A DNA stretch of 64,000 bases from assembly GCA_034521715.1 (NCBI GenBank), contig JAXHLY010000008.1, positions 77,939-141,938 of the forward strand. Direction: 5' to 3'. This DNA comes from Methylohalomonas sp034521715 (GTDB lineage Bacteria; Pseudomonadota; Gammaproteobacteria; Methylohalomonadales; Methylohalomonadaceae). The notes beneath the pieces are model-generated. The model made no database searches, was not told where the DNA came from, and saw nothing but the letters and a program-made list of their open reading frames with translations. Within the stretch, counting starts at the first letter, position 1, and each line of letters starts with the position of its first letter. Below are positions 47,757 to 59,430 of this stretch, piece by piece. A program made the position numbers and the translations under genes.

Positions 47757-48470
47757 GTGAAGCGCCATGTGGTCAAGCCGCACCGGCCTATGCGCCTGCT
47801 TCTGCTCGTGCTTGTAACCGCCGGCATTATTGGCGGCGGCGCCTGGCTGGTGGCCGAGTACAGCCACTGGCATCTCATTCGCGGACAGATGGAACAGAAC
47901 CAGGATCTGAAGCGCCTGTGGCAGACCAACCGCGAACTGGAACAGGAAAATGAACAGCTGCAGCGCCGGGTCGCCATGCTGCAGACCAACAACCAGATCG
48001 ACCAGCAGGCGACAACCGAGCTGCAGGATCAGCTGGTTGAACTCCAGAATGAGGTGTATCAGCTGACCCGGGAGCTGGAGTTTTACCGCGGCATAGTTTC
48101 CTCGACCCGGGACGCGGACGGCCTGACGGTGCAGGCCATGATGCTCGAGCCGACACGGACCCCGGAACAGTACCGCTTCAAGCTCGTATTAACCCATCTC
48201 GCGAAAAGTGATAAGGTTGTCGAAGGTACCGTTGCGATCGCCCTGGAAGGCACGGATAACGGTAAGCCGCAGACCCTGGCATTGAAAGATATTGTTAGCG
48301 ACAAGACCGTTTCGCTTGATTACCGTTTCAAGCACTTCAAGCGTTTCGAAGGCATCGTTGATCTGCCGTCCGCATTCAAACCGCGCCGGGTGCGTGTCCA
48401 GTTGCTGCCCAAAGACAGCAGTCATGCCAGGATAGAACGGGTCTTCGAATGGCCCGAGGTAACCGGTTAG
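47757..48470 (+). CDS. DUF6776-type coiled-coil membrane protein
   Basis: A 237-residue protein with an N-terminal membrane anchor (MRLLLLVLVTAGIIGGGAWL), a heptad-rich coiled coil (about 45-115, many Q, E, L) and a C-terminal beta-type domain (about 120-235). I recognise it as the conserved gene that sits before bactofilin and erpA in gammaproteobacteria; function unknown. It ends 12 bases before bactofilin, so the two probably act together at the envelope. Confidence 0.78.
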   Translation: MKRHVVKPHRPMRLLLLVLVTAGIIGGGAWLVAEYSHWHLIRGQMEQNQDLKRLWQTNRELEQENEQLQRRVAMLQTNNQIDQQATTELQDQLVELQNEVYQLTRELEFYRGIVSSTRDADGLTVQAMMLEPTRTPEQYRFKLVLTHLAKSDKVVEGTVAIALEGTDNGKPQTLALKDIVSDKTVSLDYRFKHFKRFEGIVDLPSAFKPRRVRVQLLPKDSSHARIERVFEWPEVTG

Positions 48471-48482
48471 GAGGAATTACCA

Positions 48483-48902
48483 ATGTGGGGCAAACCCAGA
48501 AAACGCCGAACGACCCGGATCGATACCCTCATCGGGCAGCATTCCCAGGTACTCGGGGACGTGCGTTTTAATGGCGGCCTGCATGTCGACGGCACCATCA
48601 AGGGCAACGTCTATGCCGAGCAGGATGATAATTCCATGTTGTCGCTCAGCAATCACGGTACGATTGAGGGCGAGGTACGTGTGCCTTATGTGGTACTGAA
48701 TGGCGTGGTGGTCGGCGACGTCTATGCCGGCGAGCACGTGGAACTGGCCTCGAATGCACGCGTCACAGGCAATGTGTATTACAGCCTGATCGAAATGGCG
48801 ATCGGCGCCGAGGTCAACGGCAAACTGGTCCATCACGACGAGCCGGTCAGGGCCGATGTGCCGCTGGGCGAGGAAAACGGCGCCCTCAAGGCGACCGAGT
48901 GA
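48483..48902 (+). CDS. Bactofilin (polymer-forming cytoskeletal protein)
   Basis: A 139-residue bactofilin. The beta-helical core includes IDTLIGQHSQVLGDVRFNGG and HVDGTIKGNVYAE, then repeated strands such as GTIEGEVRVPYVVLNG. Bactofilins form filaments that place envelope enzymes. The flexible ends are short. It is preceded by GGAGG and follows the coiled-coil gene. An M23 peptidase, a common partner of bactofilins, is encoded at 54-56 kb, but not adjacent. Confidence 0.92.
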   Translation: MWGKPRKRRTTRIDTLIGQHSQVLGDVRFNGGLHVDGTIKGNVYAEQDDNSMLSLSNHGTIEGEVRVPYVVLNGVVVGDVYAGEHVELASNARVTGNVYYSLIEMAIGAEVNGKLVHHDEPVRADVPLGEENGALKATE

Positions 48903-48981
48903 TATACTTGACTAAAATGCTTGGTTTTGCCGGCCCGCAGTAATATAATAGGCATTATTCCCACAATGATTGAGTCTCTCT

Positions 48982-49350
48982 ATGAGCGAAGTACAGGAAG
49001 CAATCCCGCAATCCGGACAGTCAGATGATCCGCTGGTTTTCACGGCCTCGGCTGCTGAAAAAGTCAGTGAACTGATTGCCGAAGAGAATAACGACGCCCT
49101 GATGCTGCGTGTATTCATCAGTGGTGGCGGCTGTTCCGGTTTCCAGTATGGTTTCACTTTCGACGAGAATATCGGCGAGGGTGACACGGTTGTCGAAACA
49201 GCCAGTATAATTGCTCATGACCCGATGAGCGTCGCCTACCTGGAGGGCGCCGAGATTGATTACAGCGAAGGGCTGGAAGGCGCGCAGTTCGTGATCCGTA
49301 ATCCGAACGCCTCGACCACCTGTGGCTGCGGCTCATCGTTTTCTGTCTGA
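48982..49350 (+). CDS. erpA: Iron-sulfur cluster insertion protein ErpA
   Basis: A 122-residue A-type Fe-S carrier. The three ligand cysteines lie in ISGGGCSGFQYGF and in TCGCGSSFSV at the C-terminus. It passes clusters to apo-enzymes such as IspG. ATG 48982 (MSEVQEAIPQSGQ) is the start; an in-frame TTG four codons up is less likely. Followed by a clear terminator. Confidence 0.95.
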   Translation: MSEVQEAIPQSGQSDDPLVFTASAAEKVSELIAEENNDALMLRVFISGGGCSGFQYGFTFDENIGEGDTVVETASIIAHDPMSVAYLEGAEIDYSEGLEGAQFVIRNPNASTTCGCGSSFSV

Positions 49351-49377
49351 TCCGTGTTCGTTTTCCGGTTTTTCAAG

Positions 49378-49402
49378 AACCCGCCACCCGGCGGGTTTTT
49401 TG
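49378..49402 (+). terminator. Rho-independent terminator of erpA
   Basis: Stem AACCCGCC / GGCGGGTT with an ACCC loop and a run of T, 27 bases after the erpA stop codon. Confidence 0.88.
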
Positions 49403-49473
49403 TTTTTATCAATGACAAAGCCGCGGCCGATGCATACATTTAGATCAACAATGCTGATGCAGGGAAGGCGCTG

Positions 49474-50277
49474 ATGTGGCTCCGGGCGACATGTAGTCTT
49501 TCTTTTCAGATGCAGGATTCAACGCCGCTGATCCTCATGTTGCGGCCGCGTAGCGGTACACGCCAGTGGATAGCGCGGGAATCCTATACCCTGTCGCAGG
49601 ATGTTCTCGTAAAAGAGTTTACGGATATCTTCGGTAATCTGTGCCAGCGGCTGGTGGCCCCGCCCGGTGATTTCTCGATAAATACTTCCGCGGACGTGAT
49701 GATTCCGGATGTGCCGGACGAGGTACCCTGGACCTATTTCGTGGATATATCGGGGCTCCCGGATGCAGTATTGATGTATTTGTTGCCCAGCCGTTTTTGC
49801 GAATCGGACAGATTCGGTCAGATGGCAGGAGAGATCGTGGCCACGGCACAGCCAGGCTACGATCAGGTTGCGGGAATCGAGGACTGGATTAGAAAGTCCA
49901 TACAGTACCAGCCAGGCTCCAGCCAGTACCCGGAATCCGCTGTCGAGGTCAATATGAAGGGCTACGGCGTTTGCCGTGATCTGGCCCACCTGGGCATTGC
50001 CCTATGCCGGAGCATCAGTATCCCCGCGCGTCTGGTGGTGGGGTATCTGCATGAACTGGAGCCCATGGATCTGCACGCCTGGTTCGAAGCCTATGTCGGC
50101 GGCCGCTGGCATACATTCGATCCCACGCAAAAGGATGTGACCGGCAATCGGGTCGCCATCGCGTACGGGCGCGATGCAGCAGACGTGGCGGTATACAATC
50201 AGTTTGGCCCGCCGGCCATTTATACCAGTATAGATGTCAGTGTAGAACTATTGGGCAATGCAGCCGGGGAGTATTAA
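49474..50277 (+). CDS. Transglutaminase-like cysteine peptidase-fold protein
   Basis: A 267-residue protein with an N-terminal beta domain of bacterial transglutaminase-like type and the core triad: Cys in GYGVCRDLAHLG, His in DLHAWFEAYV, Asp in TFDPTQ. Length and order match the SCP-independent transglutaminase family (COG1305). No signal peptide, so likely cytoplasmic. Its TAA stop lies inside the TTAA at the left edge of a MITE-like element, so the original C-terminus may have been slightly different. Confidence 0.87.
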   Translation: MWLRATCSLSFQMQDSTPLILMLRPRSGTRQWIARESYTLSQDVLVKEFTDIFGNLCQRLVAPPGDFSINTSADVMIPDVPDEVPWTYFVDISGLPDAVLMYLLPSRFCESDRFGQMAGEIVATAQPGYDQVAGIEDWIRKSIQYQPGSSQYPESAVEVNMKGYGVCRDLAHLGIALCRSISIPARLVVGYLHELEPMDLHAWFEAYVGGRWHTFDPTQKDVTGNRVAIAYGRDAADVAVYNQFGPPAIYTSIDVSVELLGNAAGEY

Positions 50278-50436
50278 GGAGGCTCTGAATAATTCTCTCG
50301 TGTCATTTCGACCAACGGGGAAAACCCCTGTCTCGACCGTAGGGAAAGACGCCTTCGAAGGTCCCTCGTTATACTCGGGACGCCTCGGCGATTTCTCGCT
50401 TCGCTCGAAATGACAAATTATTCAGAGCCTTCTTAA
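50274..50436. mobile_element. MITE-like element with 21-bp inverted ends beginning TTAA
   Basis: The left end TTAAGGAGGCTCTGAATAAT and the right end, read inverted, TTAAGAAGGCTCTGAATAAT, differ at one base. Inside is a second inverted pair TGTCATTTCGA...TCGAAATGACA, plus further self-complementary sequence. TTAA is its own inverse, so it can be the target duplication. The 163-bp element carries no gene. It overlaps the transglutaminase stop codon. Confidence 0.8.
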
Positions 50437-50496
50437 AAATTATAATCAGTTCTGCTCAATATGTAAGTTAGATATCCCCATTCTGCAGCATGAATC

Positions 50497-51095
50497 ATGT
50501 CAATACGGAAACCGTTCTCGCAGGCGTGTGAAAATAACAAGGCGCCTATTCTGAATGTGCTGCGGCAGGTGTTTGCCGAGCCGGTGGATATTCTCGAAAT
50601 CGGCAGCGGAACAGGCCAGCATGCTGTTTACCTGGGCGCACATTTGCCGCATCTGAACTGGCAGCCCAGCGATCAGAAACAGTATCTGGGTGGTTGCAGT
50701 CTGTGGATCAGGGAAGCGGCACTGGCGAACGTGCGCGAACCGGTAGAACTGGATGTGCTGCACACGCCCTGGCCAGTGTCCGTCTGTGGCGGTGCGTTCG
50801 CCGCAAACACTGCCCATATCATGCACTGGCCTGCCGTTGAGGCCATGTTTACCGGCATCTCGAAAATCTTGCGCGTAATGGACGGTTCTGTCTCTACGGT
50901 CCCTTCAAATATGGTGGTCAGCATACGAGTGAAAGCAATACCTGTTTTGATGAGGATCTGCGGTGCCGGGATGCCGGTATGGGTATAAGAGACCTGGATG
51001 ATCTTTGTTGGCTGGCGAAAGACAATCAGCTGGAACTCGAAGCCGATCATCCCATGCCGGCCAATAACCGCACCCTGGTCTGGCGCCGTATCTGA
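50497..51095 (+). CDS. DUF938 family SAM-dependent methyltransferase-like protein (one frameshift)
   Basis: About 199 residues after adding one base near 50890. The start MSIRKPFSQACENNKAPIL and the AdoMet motif ILEIGSGTGQHAVYLGAHLP are in the first frame; FCLYGPFKYGGQHTSESN and the C-terminus NNRTLVWRRI are in the next. Both halves are standard DUF938. Substrate unknown. Confidence 0.87.
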
Positions 51096-51128
51096 CATGC
51101 TGATAAAAGCTCAACGCGGAGATTTTTT

Positions 51129-51614
51129 ATGAAACTCGAAGGTTCCTGTCATTGCGGCAAGGTGTGCTTCAGCTGCGAATCAAGGGCGCCGTATCCGTAC
51201 AATTACTGCTATTGCAGTATTTGCCGGAAGACTGCGGGCGGCGGTGGTTATGCCATCAACCTGCATGCCGATCGCGACAGCCTTGACGTCGAGGGCGAGG
51301 AACACATCACGGTCTATCATGCGTTTGTGGATCATCCGGATCGCAAACAGCGCAGCCAGGCAGAACGGCGTTTCTGCAAGCACTGCGGCAGTGCGCTGTG
51401 GGTGTGGGACCCGGACTGGCCGGAACTCATGCACCCGTTCGCCTCGGTTATTGATACACCACTGCCGGTACCTCCGGAGCGCTGCCATATTCTGCTCGAC
51501 TCCCGGGCCAACTGGGTGCCCGTACCGGAAGGCGGCAACGAACACCACTTCCGCCAATACCCCGGTGAATCCTTGATGGCCTGGCACGAACGTCACGGTC
51601 TTGTGACCGACTGA
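51129..51614 (+). CDS. GFA family (CENP-V/GFA) zinc protein
   Basis: A 161-residue protein with the zinc-binding pattern of glutathione-dependent formaldehyde-activating enzyme-like proteins: CHCGKVCF at residues 8-15, CYCSICRK near 29 and CKHCGS near 84. Family members are often of unknown substrate, so formaldehyde activity is not claimed. Intact, 33 bases after the DUF938 gene. Confidence 0.85.
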   Translation: MKLEGSCHCGKVCFSCESRAPYPYNYCYCSICRKTAGGGGYAINLHADRDSLDVEGEEHITVYHAFVDHPDRKQRSQAERRFCKHCGSALWVWDPDWPELMHPFASVIDTPLPVPPERCHILLDSRANWVPVPEGGNEHHFRQYPGESLMAWHERHGLVTD

Positions 51615-51620
51615 CCGGCT

Positions 51621-52339
51621 ATGAGTCTCAATTTCGAGGAACTCGATTACCGGCAGACACGGCTTGGTGAATTGAGCCTGCGCCGGCGGCGATTGCCGGC
51701 GGCGGGTGATCGGGATATATACGAGGTCAAGCTGGGCGACGAATTTCTCATGTCCAGTCTGTTTACCGAGGCCGAAGTCGCGTTGTCGCGTCTGGGTCTG
51801 GAGGCGTTAGCGGACAGCGATGCCGAAGTCGTGGTCGGTGGCCTGGGACTGGGATATACGGCGGCGGCCGCGCTGGAATTTCCCGATGTCGGTTCGGTCC
51901 TGGTTGTCGAGGCCATGGCACCGGTCATCGACTGGCACGAGCGCGGGCTGTTGCCGATGAGTGCGAAACTGACGTCGGATTCGCGCTGCCGGTTGCTCGG
52001 GAGATTTTTGAAATGGCAGCCAACCAGGGATTTGACCCGGCGCAGCCCTCCCGGCGGTTTCACGCAATCCTCCTGGATATCGATCATTCACCCGCCCATG
52101 TATTGCATGCGACGCACCAGCCGTACTACGAATCCGAGGGGTTGCAGCGGCTGAGCCGCCATCTGCTGCCTGGTGGTGTTTATGCGCTGTGGTCCAATGA
52201 TCCGCCTGACGAAACTTTCATGACCAGCCTGCGAACGGTGTTCGCAACGGTCACGCATCATATTGTCAGTTTCGAAAATCCGTTGCAGGGCGATGTTTCG
52301 AACAATACGGTTTATGTCGCGCAAAAAGCCGGGGCCTGA
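51621..52339 (+). CDS. Spermidine synthase-like protein (one frameshift)
   Basis: About 239 residues after adding one G to a GGG run near 51995. Motifs are VVVGGLGLGYTAAAALEFPD (AdoMet-type site), LVVEAMAPVIDWHERGLLP and HAILLDIDHSPAHVLHA. The family is the short spermidine synthase-like group, lacking the N-terminal beta domain of true SpeE; aminopropyl transfer is doubtful. It follows the GFA gene by six bases. Confidence 0.83.
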
Positions 52340-52382
52340 TCTCCGGCCAGCATGATTGCCGCAGGTATCCTGCGAGCGGCTT

Positions 52383-53073
52383 CTAGTCAATCCGTTCCAG
52401 TACCAGTATCGCCTCGCCAGGGTTTAGCTCGCGGCTGTCGGCAGATTCCCTGCGTTCGCTTTTTATCAGCCCGACCCCGGGCGCATACCATTGCGTCATC
52501 TCTACGTGTATGACGGTCTGCTCGTGGATATTGCCGTATTCAATCGTTTCGCTGGCGCTGATATTGATACGGGCAACATTGTTGAAAGTACCGGCCGGTG
52601 TTTCGACCCTGTCACCAAGCGTTTCACAGTGATAATCCGCCATCAGTGTATGCCGGAACCGGCGCCCGGCATTCTCCAGTACATGCTTGCGCCACTCCAG
52701 CAGGCGAGTGGTTACCGGGACCCGCCAGCGGCTGCCGGCCTGCAGTGGCCGCGGCAATACCATGACGGCATCATCGTGATAGACCGGATCGGCTGACTGG
52801 TAATACGGCGATTTCGACAATGCCGTCGCATTTTCCTGCCGAGTAGCCGCTGCGGCCCGACGGCAGTGAACTGCTGATAGACCTTTTTATCGTCAATAGT
52901 CAGCGGTCCGCGGATGGTGGTCAGTTGTTTCTGCCGGCGGGTATTGCCACTGGTGGTTTCGGTTAACGCATAAGTGAGGGTTGCGGTCGTGGGCAACGGC
53001 AGGTAGTCACCGTCAGTATCACCGCAGGCGGTTACCGCAGGAGGCCGAGAAACAGTAATTGCAAAATACGCAT
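52383..53073 (-). CDS. Hypothetical lipoprotein (two frameshifts)
   Basis: Reconstructed as MRILQLLFLGLLAVTACGDT and so on, with lipobox VTAC, after restoring one base near 53034 and one near 52838; about 230 residues. The later part reads SKSPYYQSADPVYHDDAVMV and ends with EAILVLERID. Mostly beta-rich; segments such as ETPAGTFNNVARI resemble envelope-associated DUF3108-type proteins, but I do not name a family. No clear ribosome site precedes ATG 53073, so the start is weak. It is convergent with the spermidine synthase-like gene. Confidence 0.6.
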
Positions 53074-53094
53074 GCGCGGAGGAACAACGATCGT

Positions 53095-54186
53095 TTAATC
53101 GGGTGAATAAATAGCGCCCAGTATGACCGGTCGTACTGCACCGGTAACAGCGGGGATATTGCCGGGCCGGCCGGCGAGCCGCTCGCGAGCCAGCCACGCA
53201 AGGCACAGGGCCTCGATCCTGTCCGGCACCAGACCGTAATCGGCTGTCGTGGTCAGGGTAACCGGTGCCAGGCATTCGGCGAGTGCCGCCATGAGCACCG
53301 GATTGTGGATGCCACCGCCACAGGCGATCACTTCACGGGCACCGGCGGCATGATCGCGTACAGCGGCGGCAACGGTTTCCGCCGTCAGGCGCACCAGCGT
53401 CGCCTGCACATCGGCCGGGGCATGGTCTTCTTCAAGGCTGGTACCGAGCCAGCCGAGGCTGAAATATTCCGGGCCGGTGCTTTTCGGCGGCGGCTGGCGG
53501 AAATACGGGTCGGCAAGCAGCTTTTTCAGCAGTGCCGGGATCACACTGCCGCCCGCGGCCCAGGCGCCGCCCCGGTCGCAGGGCGTCTGCAGATAGCGCC
53601 AGGCCCAGGCGTCGAGCAGCGTGTTGGCGGGCCCGGTATCGAAGCCGCTCACCGGCTGCGCGGCGTTGCCCGGCAGGACGGTGATATTGGCGATACCGCC
53701 GAGGTTCAACACCACGCGGGTGTGTTCGCCCCGGAACATGGCGGCATGGAAGATCGGCGCCAGCGGTGCGCCCTGGCCACCGGCGGCCATGTCCATGCGA
53801 CGCAAATCGGCGACGGTCGTGATACCGGTCTGCAGTGCGATCCGGTTCGGATCACCGATTTGCAGCGTCCAGGGCGGTTCGCTCACCGGTGAATGCCAGA
53901 CTGTCTGGCCGTGGCTGCCGATGGCGGCCACATCGCCGGCGCTGATGCCGGCTGCATGGATCAGCGAGCCGGCGGCCGCGGCAAAAATGTCGGCGATGCG
54001 GCTGTCGAGTTCCATGACCGCTGCCAGTGACGTGGCAGAGTTGATTTGTTTCAGTTGCTGGCGGAGCGCTTCCGGGAGGGTCTGAGAACAGGCGGCGGCT
54101 ATGGTTGGTCACGTGGTGTCGAAATCTGCCAGCACACCCTCGACCGCATCCATGCTGGTGCCGGAGATAAGGCCGATGTAGTACAC
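53095..54186 (-). CDS. anmK: Anhydro-N-acetylmuramic acid kinase, with an in-frame TGA
   Basis: Phosphorylates 1,6-anhydro-MurNAc in peptidoglycan recycling. Starting at GTG 54186 the protein reads YYIGLISGTSMDAVEGVLAD, the kinase N-terminal phosphate site, then meets a TGA codon at 54111-54109 in the same frame; beyond it the protein continues to the end: SHGQTVWHSP, GFDTGPANTLLDAW and ACGGGIHNPVLM. The full frame would be 363 residues, the usual length. The TGA may be a base error (CGA to TGA) or a real nonsense change. Between the M23 peptidase and the lipoprotein. Confidence 0.88.
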
Positions 54187-54200
54187 GGTAGCGCGCGCGA

Positions 54201-55737
54201 TCAGCGCGTAGAATCCTCGCCGGTATCTCCCCCCAGGGCCATGAGGACTTCGCTGCCGACGTCATGATCAGCGACTTCGAGCCGGCCGTCGTAGCGATCG
54301 AGCCTGTCGAGTTCCGCCAGCAGCGGCCGCGTATTCTGCTTGAAATCCGCAAGCAGTTTTTCCGGGATACCGTCGGCCCTGGGCAATTCGACGGTCACCG
54401 GGTTCAGGTCGGCATCACGTCCACGCGGAATTCATAATGGCAGATGCGGGCCGGTGGCGAGCCCCGAGCTGCCGACGTAGCCGATGATCTGCCCCTGCTT
54501 GACGCGGCTGCCCGTGCGCATGCCGCCGGCATAGCGGGACATGTGCGCATAGAGGGTGCTGTAGCGGCTGCCATGCCGGATGATGACGGTATTGCCATAA
54601 CCGCCCTTGCGACCGATATGTACAACACGGCCATCGCCGGTGGCTTTAACCGGTGTACCCGTGGGCGCCGCGTAGTCGGTGCCCTGATGCGGCGCGGATA
54701 CGGTTCAGTACCGGGTGTTTGCGGTTGGGATTGAAGTGTGAACTGATACGGTAATACATCCAGCGGTGTACGGATAAACGCCTTGCGCATGTTGTCACCG
54801 TTCTCCGCGTAATATTCAATCTTGCCGTCGGGATGGACATAACGTACTGCACGAATAGTGCGATCCTGATTAATGAATTCCGCCGCGATGATTGGACCAT
54901 CCTTGATCTTGGCCCCGTCGCGGTAGGTTTCCTCGAAGATTACGCTGAACTGATCACCCTTGCGGATATCGAGTACGAAATCGATATCCCAGCCGTAGAT
55001 AGCGACCAGCTGCATGATCAGATTGTCGCTCATGCCGACGGCCTGGCCGGCAAGAAACAGTGATGAATCAATGGTGGCGGATGCGGCGCGCACGCGTGTT
55101 GTCAGTTCAGCCTCTGCAAGCTCGGCTTCATAGCCGTCATCCGTACGCTGAACCGTCAGTTGATGCAGGCTGTCCGGGTCATACTGCAGTGCCTTGAGCA
55201 TGGTCTGCTCGCCGCTGTCGTCGATATCGAACAGCAGTTCCTGGCCCGGCCGCAGCTTCTTGAGTGCCTGGGTAACCTCACCCAGTTGCATGATCTCGTA
55301 GAGTTGGCGCGGGCTCAGGCCCAGGCGCTTGAAAATCAGCGCCATGCTGTCGCCGCTTTTCACGGAGACCGTCTGCCAGTCGGTATCCAGGTCGGTTGCG
55401 GTGATGCGGCTTGGCCTGATTCGCGGTCCAGGATCTCGATTCGGCATCATCGGCCAGACTGTTGGCGCCGCTGTTATCATTGTCAGCTGGCCGCGGCGAT
55501 GGTGGTGTCAGTGTTGCCACCCGGAAATCCCCGGCCTCACTGTCGGCGGTGGTTGCTGTTGCCTGCGTGAGATTGATCGGTGTGGTTCGCGGTGCTACTG
55601 CTGGAACGCGATTCTTCAAGGACGGGGTAGGCAGCCATGGCGCCCCCGGGGATTGACCAGCTGGGCTCGGTCTCGGTCTGCTGGTTGCTGCTGAATTTGG
55701 TATAACCGGCAAAAGTCACTACGGCGCAGATCGCCAT
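54201..55737 (-). CDS. M23 family peptidoglycan endopeptidase (MepM-like; several frameshifts)
   Basis: Pieced from at least four frames. The N-terminus has one membrane segment (MAICAVVTFAGYTKF), a linker, then an OapA/LysM-like domain: VSVKSGDSMALIFKRLGLS. The peptidase section includes RYSTLYAHMSRYAGG and GLATGPHLHYEFRVD, which hold the zinc-site His residues of LAS peptidases. The C-terminus reads PVTVELPRADGIPEKLLADF. Breaks lie near 55600, 55415, 54690, 54440 and 54410. Its place between tyrS and anmK is the standard one. The true start may lie upstream of 55737, since the membrane segment lacks the usual cytoplasmic leader. Confidence 0.82.
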
Positions 55738-55980
55738 GGCGAGGAAATGCCAGCGTACCCCGGCGCGTCGGCGTTCCCTGATTGTCCAGTTGTTCCCTGA
55801 GTTTTATAGTCCAGCTTCACATTGACCCCAGTAAGTCACGGTTTTTTGTGGAGTTATTTTGACTAACAATAGCCGGATGAGGAAAGCCCGTCAATGTGGT
55901 GTTTCCCACTTTTGCGGGGTCCGTCTATCATACACGCCGCCGTTGATAAGCCGAACAACAAAGATAAGGCACTGCGTCAC

Positions 55981-57349
55981 ATGAATTTACCAAAGCCCAC
56001 CCCGGAATCCGACCTCGAGCTGCTGCGTCGCGGTGCCGATGAAATCCTGCTGGAAGAGGAGCTTCTCGCCAGGCTGAAAGAGGGCCGGCCGCTGCGCATC
56101 AAGGCCGGTTTCGACCCCACCGCGCCGGATCTTCATATCGGCCACACGGTGCTGATTGAACAAGATGCGCCAGTTCCAGGACCTGGGCCACCAGGTGCTT
56201 TTCCTGATCGGCGACTTCACCGGCATGATCGGCGACCCCACGGGCAAGAACGCCACCCGCCCCCCGCTGACCCGGGAGGAGGTGGCCGCCAATGCGCGCA
56301 CCTACCAGGACCAGGTTTTCAAGCATCCTGGACCCGGAGCGGACCCGATCATGTTCAATTCCGACTGGATGAACAAGATGAACGCCGCCGACATGATCCG
56401 GCTGGCCGGCCAGCAGACCGTGGCGCGCATGCTCGAGCGCGAGGACTTCGGCAACCGCTACGAGAACAACCAGCCGATTGCCATCCACGAGTTCCTCTAT
56501 CCGCTGGTGCAGGGCTACGACTCCGTGGCGCTGAAGGCCGACGTCGAACTCGGCGGCACGGATCAGAAATTCAACCTGCTCGATGGCCGGAACCCTGCAG
56601 AAGCACTATGGCCAGCAATCCCAGGTCTGCCTCATGCTGCCCCTGCTGGAGGGGCTCGACGGCGTGGACAAGATGTCCAAGTCCAAGGGCAATTACGTGG
56701 CCCTGGAGGACAGCCCCGGCGAGATGTACCGCAAGCTGCTGTCCGTGCCGGATGAGCTCCTGTGGCGCTACTTCGAGCTGCTGAGCGGCATTCCGCTGGA
56801 GCGCGTGGAGCAGCTGCGCGCCCGGCTCGAGGCGGGCGCGCCGGCGCCATCCGGCGAATTCGACTGGGCCGACATCGTCGCCGCTCATGGCCAGGCGGTC
56901 CGCCGAGGGCGACCATGGGCCGTTCGCCGGAGCTGTGTCAGGCCATTTTCGACCAGGTCGACCAGATCAGTCCGAGGCGCATGGCCGCGGAGATGATCGC
57001 CGTTCCACGATGACCGCGGCAGCTGAGGCCGCCGCTGTCGCGGCAGATCCCTGCATGGCGGCGAGGCATGCCCGCAGGATACTTGCCGGAGGTACCATCC
57101 GCATGGATGTCCCGAGGGTGATCCGTCGTGGGTTCGCTGAGCGACTGCCTGCCCGACTACCGGCCGGTGCCTGCCGCCGCGGTGTATGCCGGACTGGCCA
57201 GGAATGCCTCCGCGGCCCGGGACATGCTGGGCAATGGCGCCGTCTATATCGACGGCAGTCAGGCCCCCGCCGATCTCAGGCTCGAGCGGGGTGCACAGCC
57301 GGTGATTCAGGCCGGCAAGAGGAGGATCGCCCGGGTGTTGCTTCAGTAG
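55981..57349 (+). CDS. tyrS: Tyrosyl-tRNA synthetase (multiple frameshifts, divergent C-terminus)
   Basis: The class I core is clear: GFDPTAPDLHIGHTVLI (HIGH), ADVELGGTDQKFNLL and KMSKSKGNYVALED (KMSKS). The start is ATG 55981. An extra G near 56160 (correct LINKMRQFQDLGH), two compensating changes near 56325-56350, one near 56582 and further ones from about 56890 to 57120 break the frame. The S4-like RNA-binding tail (DMLGNGAVYIDGSQAP to VIQAGKRRIARVL) is recognisable. The stretch between the core and the tail does not match other TyrRS well. Essential enzyme, so either sequence error or decay with another copy elsewhere. Confidence 0.82.
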
Positions 57350-57381
57350 CTTCCGGGGCGGCTTGATCAGCGGGAAATTGA

Positions 57382-57410
57382 TTGACAGGCTCAGGGCAGC
57401 GGTGTAGAAT
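57382..57410 (+). promoter_or_regulatory. rRNA operon promoter
   Basis: TTGACA (57382-57387), exactly 17 bases, then TAGAAT (57405-57410), followed by GTGCGCTC. A near-consensus sigma70 promoter about 215 bases before the 16S start, right for the main rrn promoter. The GC-rich stretch after the -10 could act as a discriminator for stringent control. Confidence 0.8.
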
Positions 57411-57450
57411 GTGCGCTCTCTAGCCGGGACAGGCCCGCGAGGCGGTTCCG

Positions 57451-57465
57451 GCGCTCTTTCACAAT
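57451..57465 (+). promoter_or_regulatory. boxA antitermination site of the rrn leader
   Basis: GCGCTCTTTCACAAT matches the boxA consensus (TGCTCTTTAACA) bound by NusB-NusE, and lies between the promoter and 16S. A second boxA lies ahead of 23S at 59527. The rest of the leader (57466-57624) holds processing-stem sequence with no other feature I can name. Confidence 0.75.
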
Positions 57466-57624
57466 TCAGACAGACAAACGTGTGGGCGCTGTTGGGTGTA
57501 GCTGTTTTAGTAGACAGAGACGCCTGACGGCACTCGACTCGTCGTAATTTCGAGTTTTAGGTCACAGGTGTCTGAGCGATTGGTGGGTTCTTCTCTCAAT
57601 TGGAGGGCCTGCACAAGCTTTTTG

Positions 57625-59168
<1,544 letters not shown>

Positions 59169-59233
59169 AAGCGATGCAAAGTGGATTCACGCAAGCGCTC
59201 ACACAAATTACCTGATCAACTGCAGCACGATTT

Positions 59234-59310
<77 letters not shown>

Positions 59311-59354
59311 AATCTCGGTGCCAGGTTCTAGCCGCCCGGGCAGGCAACTGTTTC

Positions 59355-59430
59355 GGGGCCATAGCTCAGCTGGGAGAGCGCCTGCCTTGCACGCAGGAGG
59401 TCGGCGGTTCGATCCCGCCTGGCTCCACCA
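59355..59430 (+). tRNA. tRNA-Ala (TGC)
   Basis: 76 nt including encoded CCA. Acceptor GGGGCCA pairs with TGGCTCC; anticodon loop CCTTGCACG gives TGC; T-arm GGCGGTTCGATCCCGCC. Second tRNA of the rrn spacer. Confidence 0.97.
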
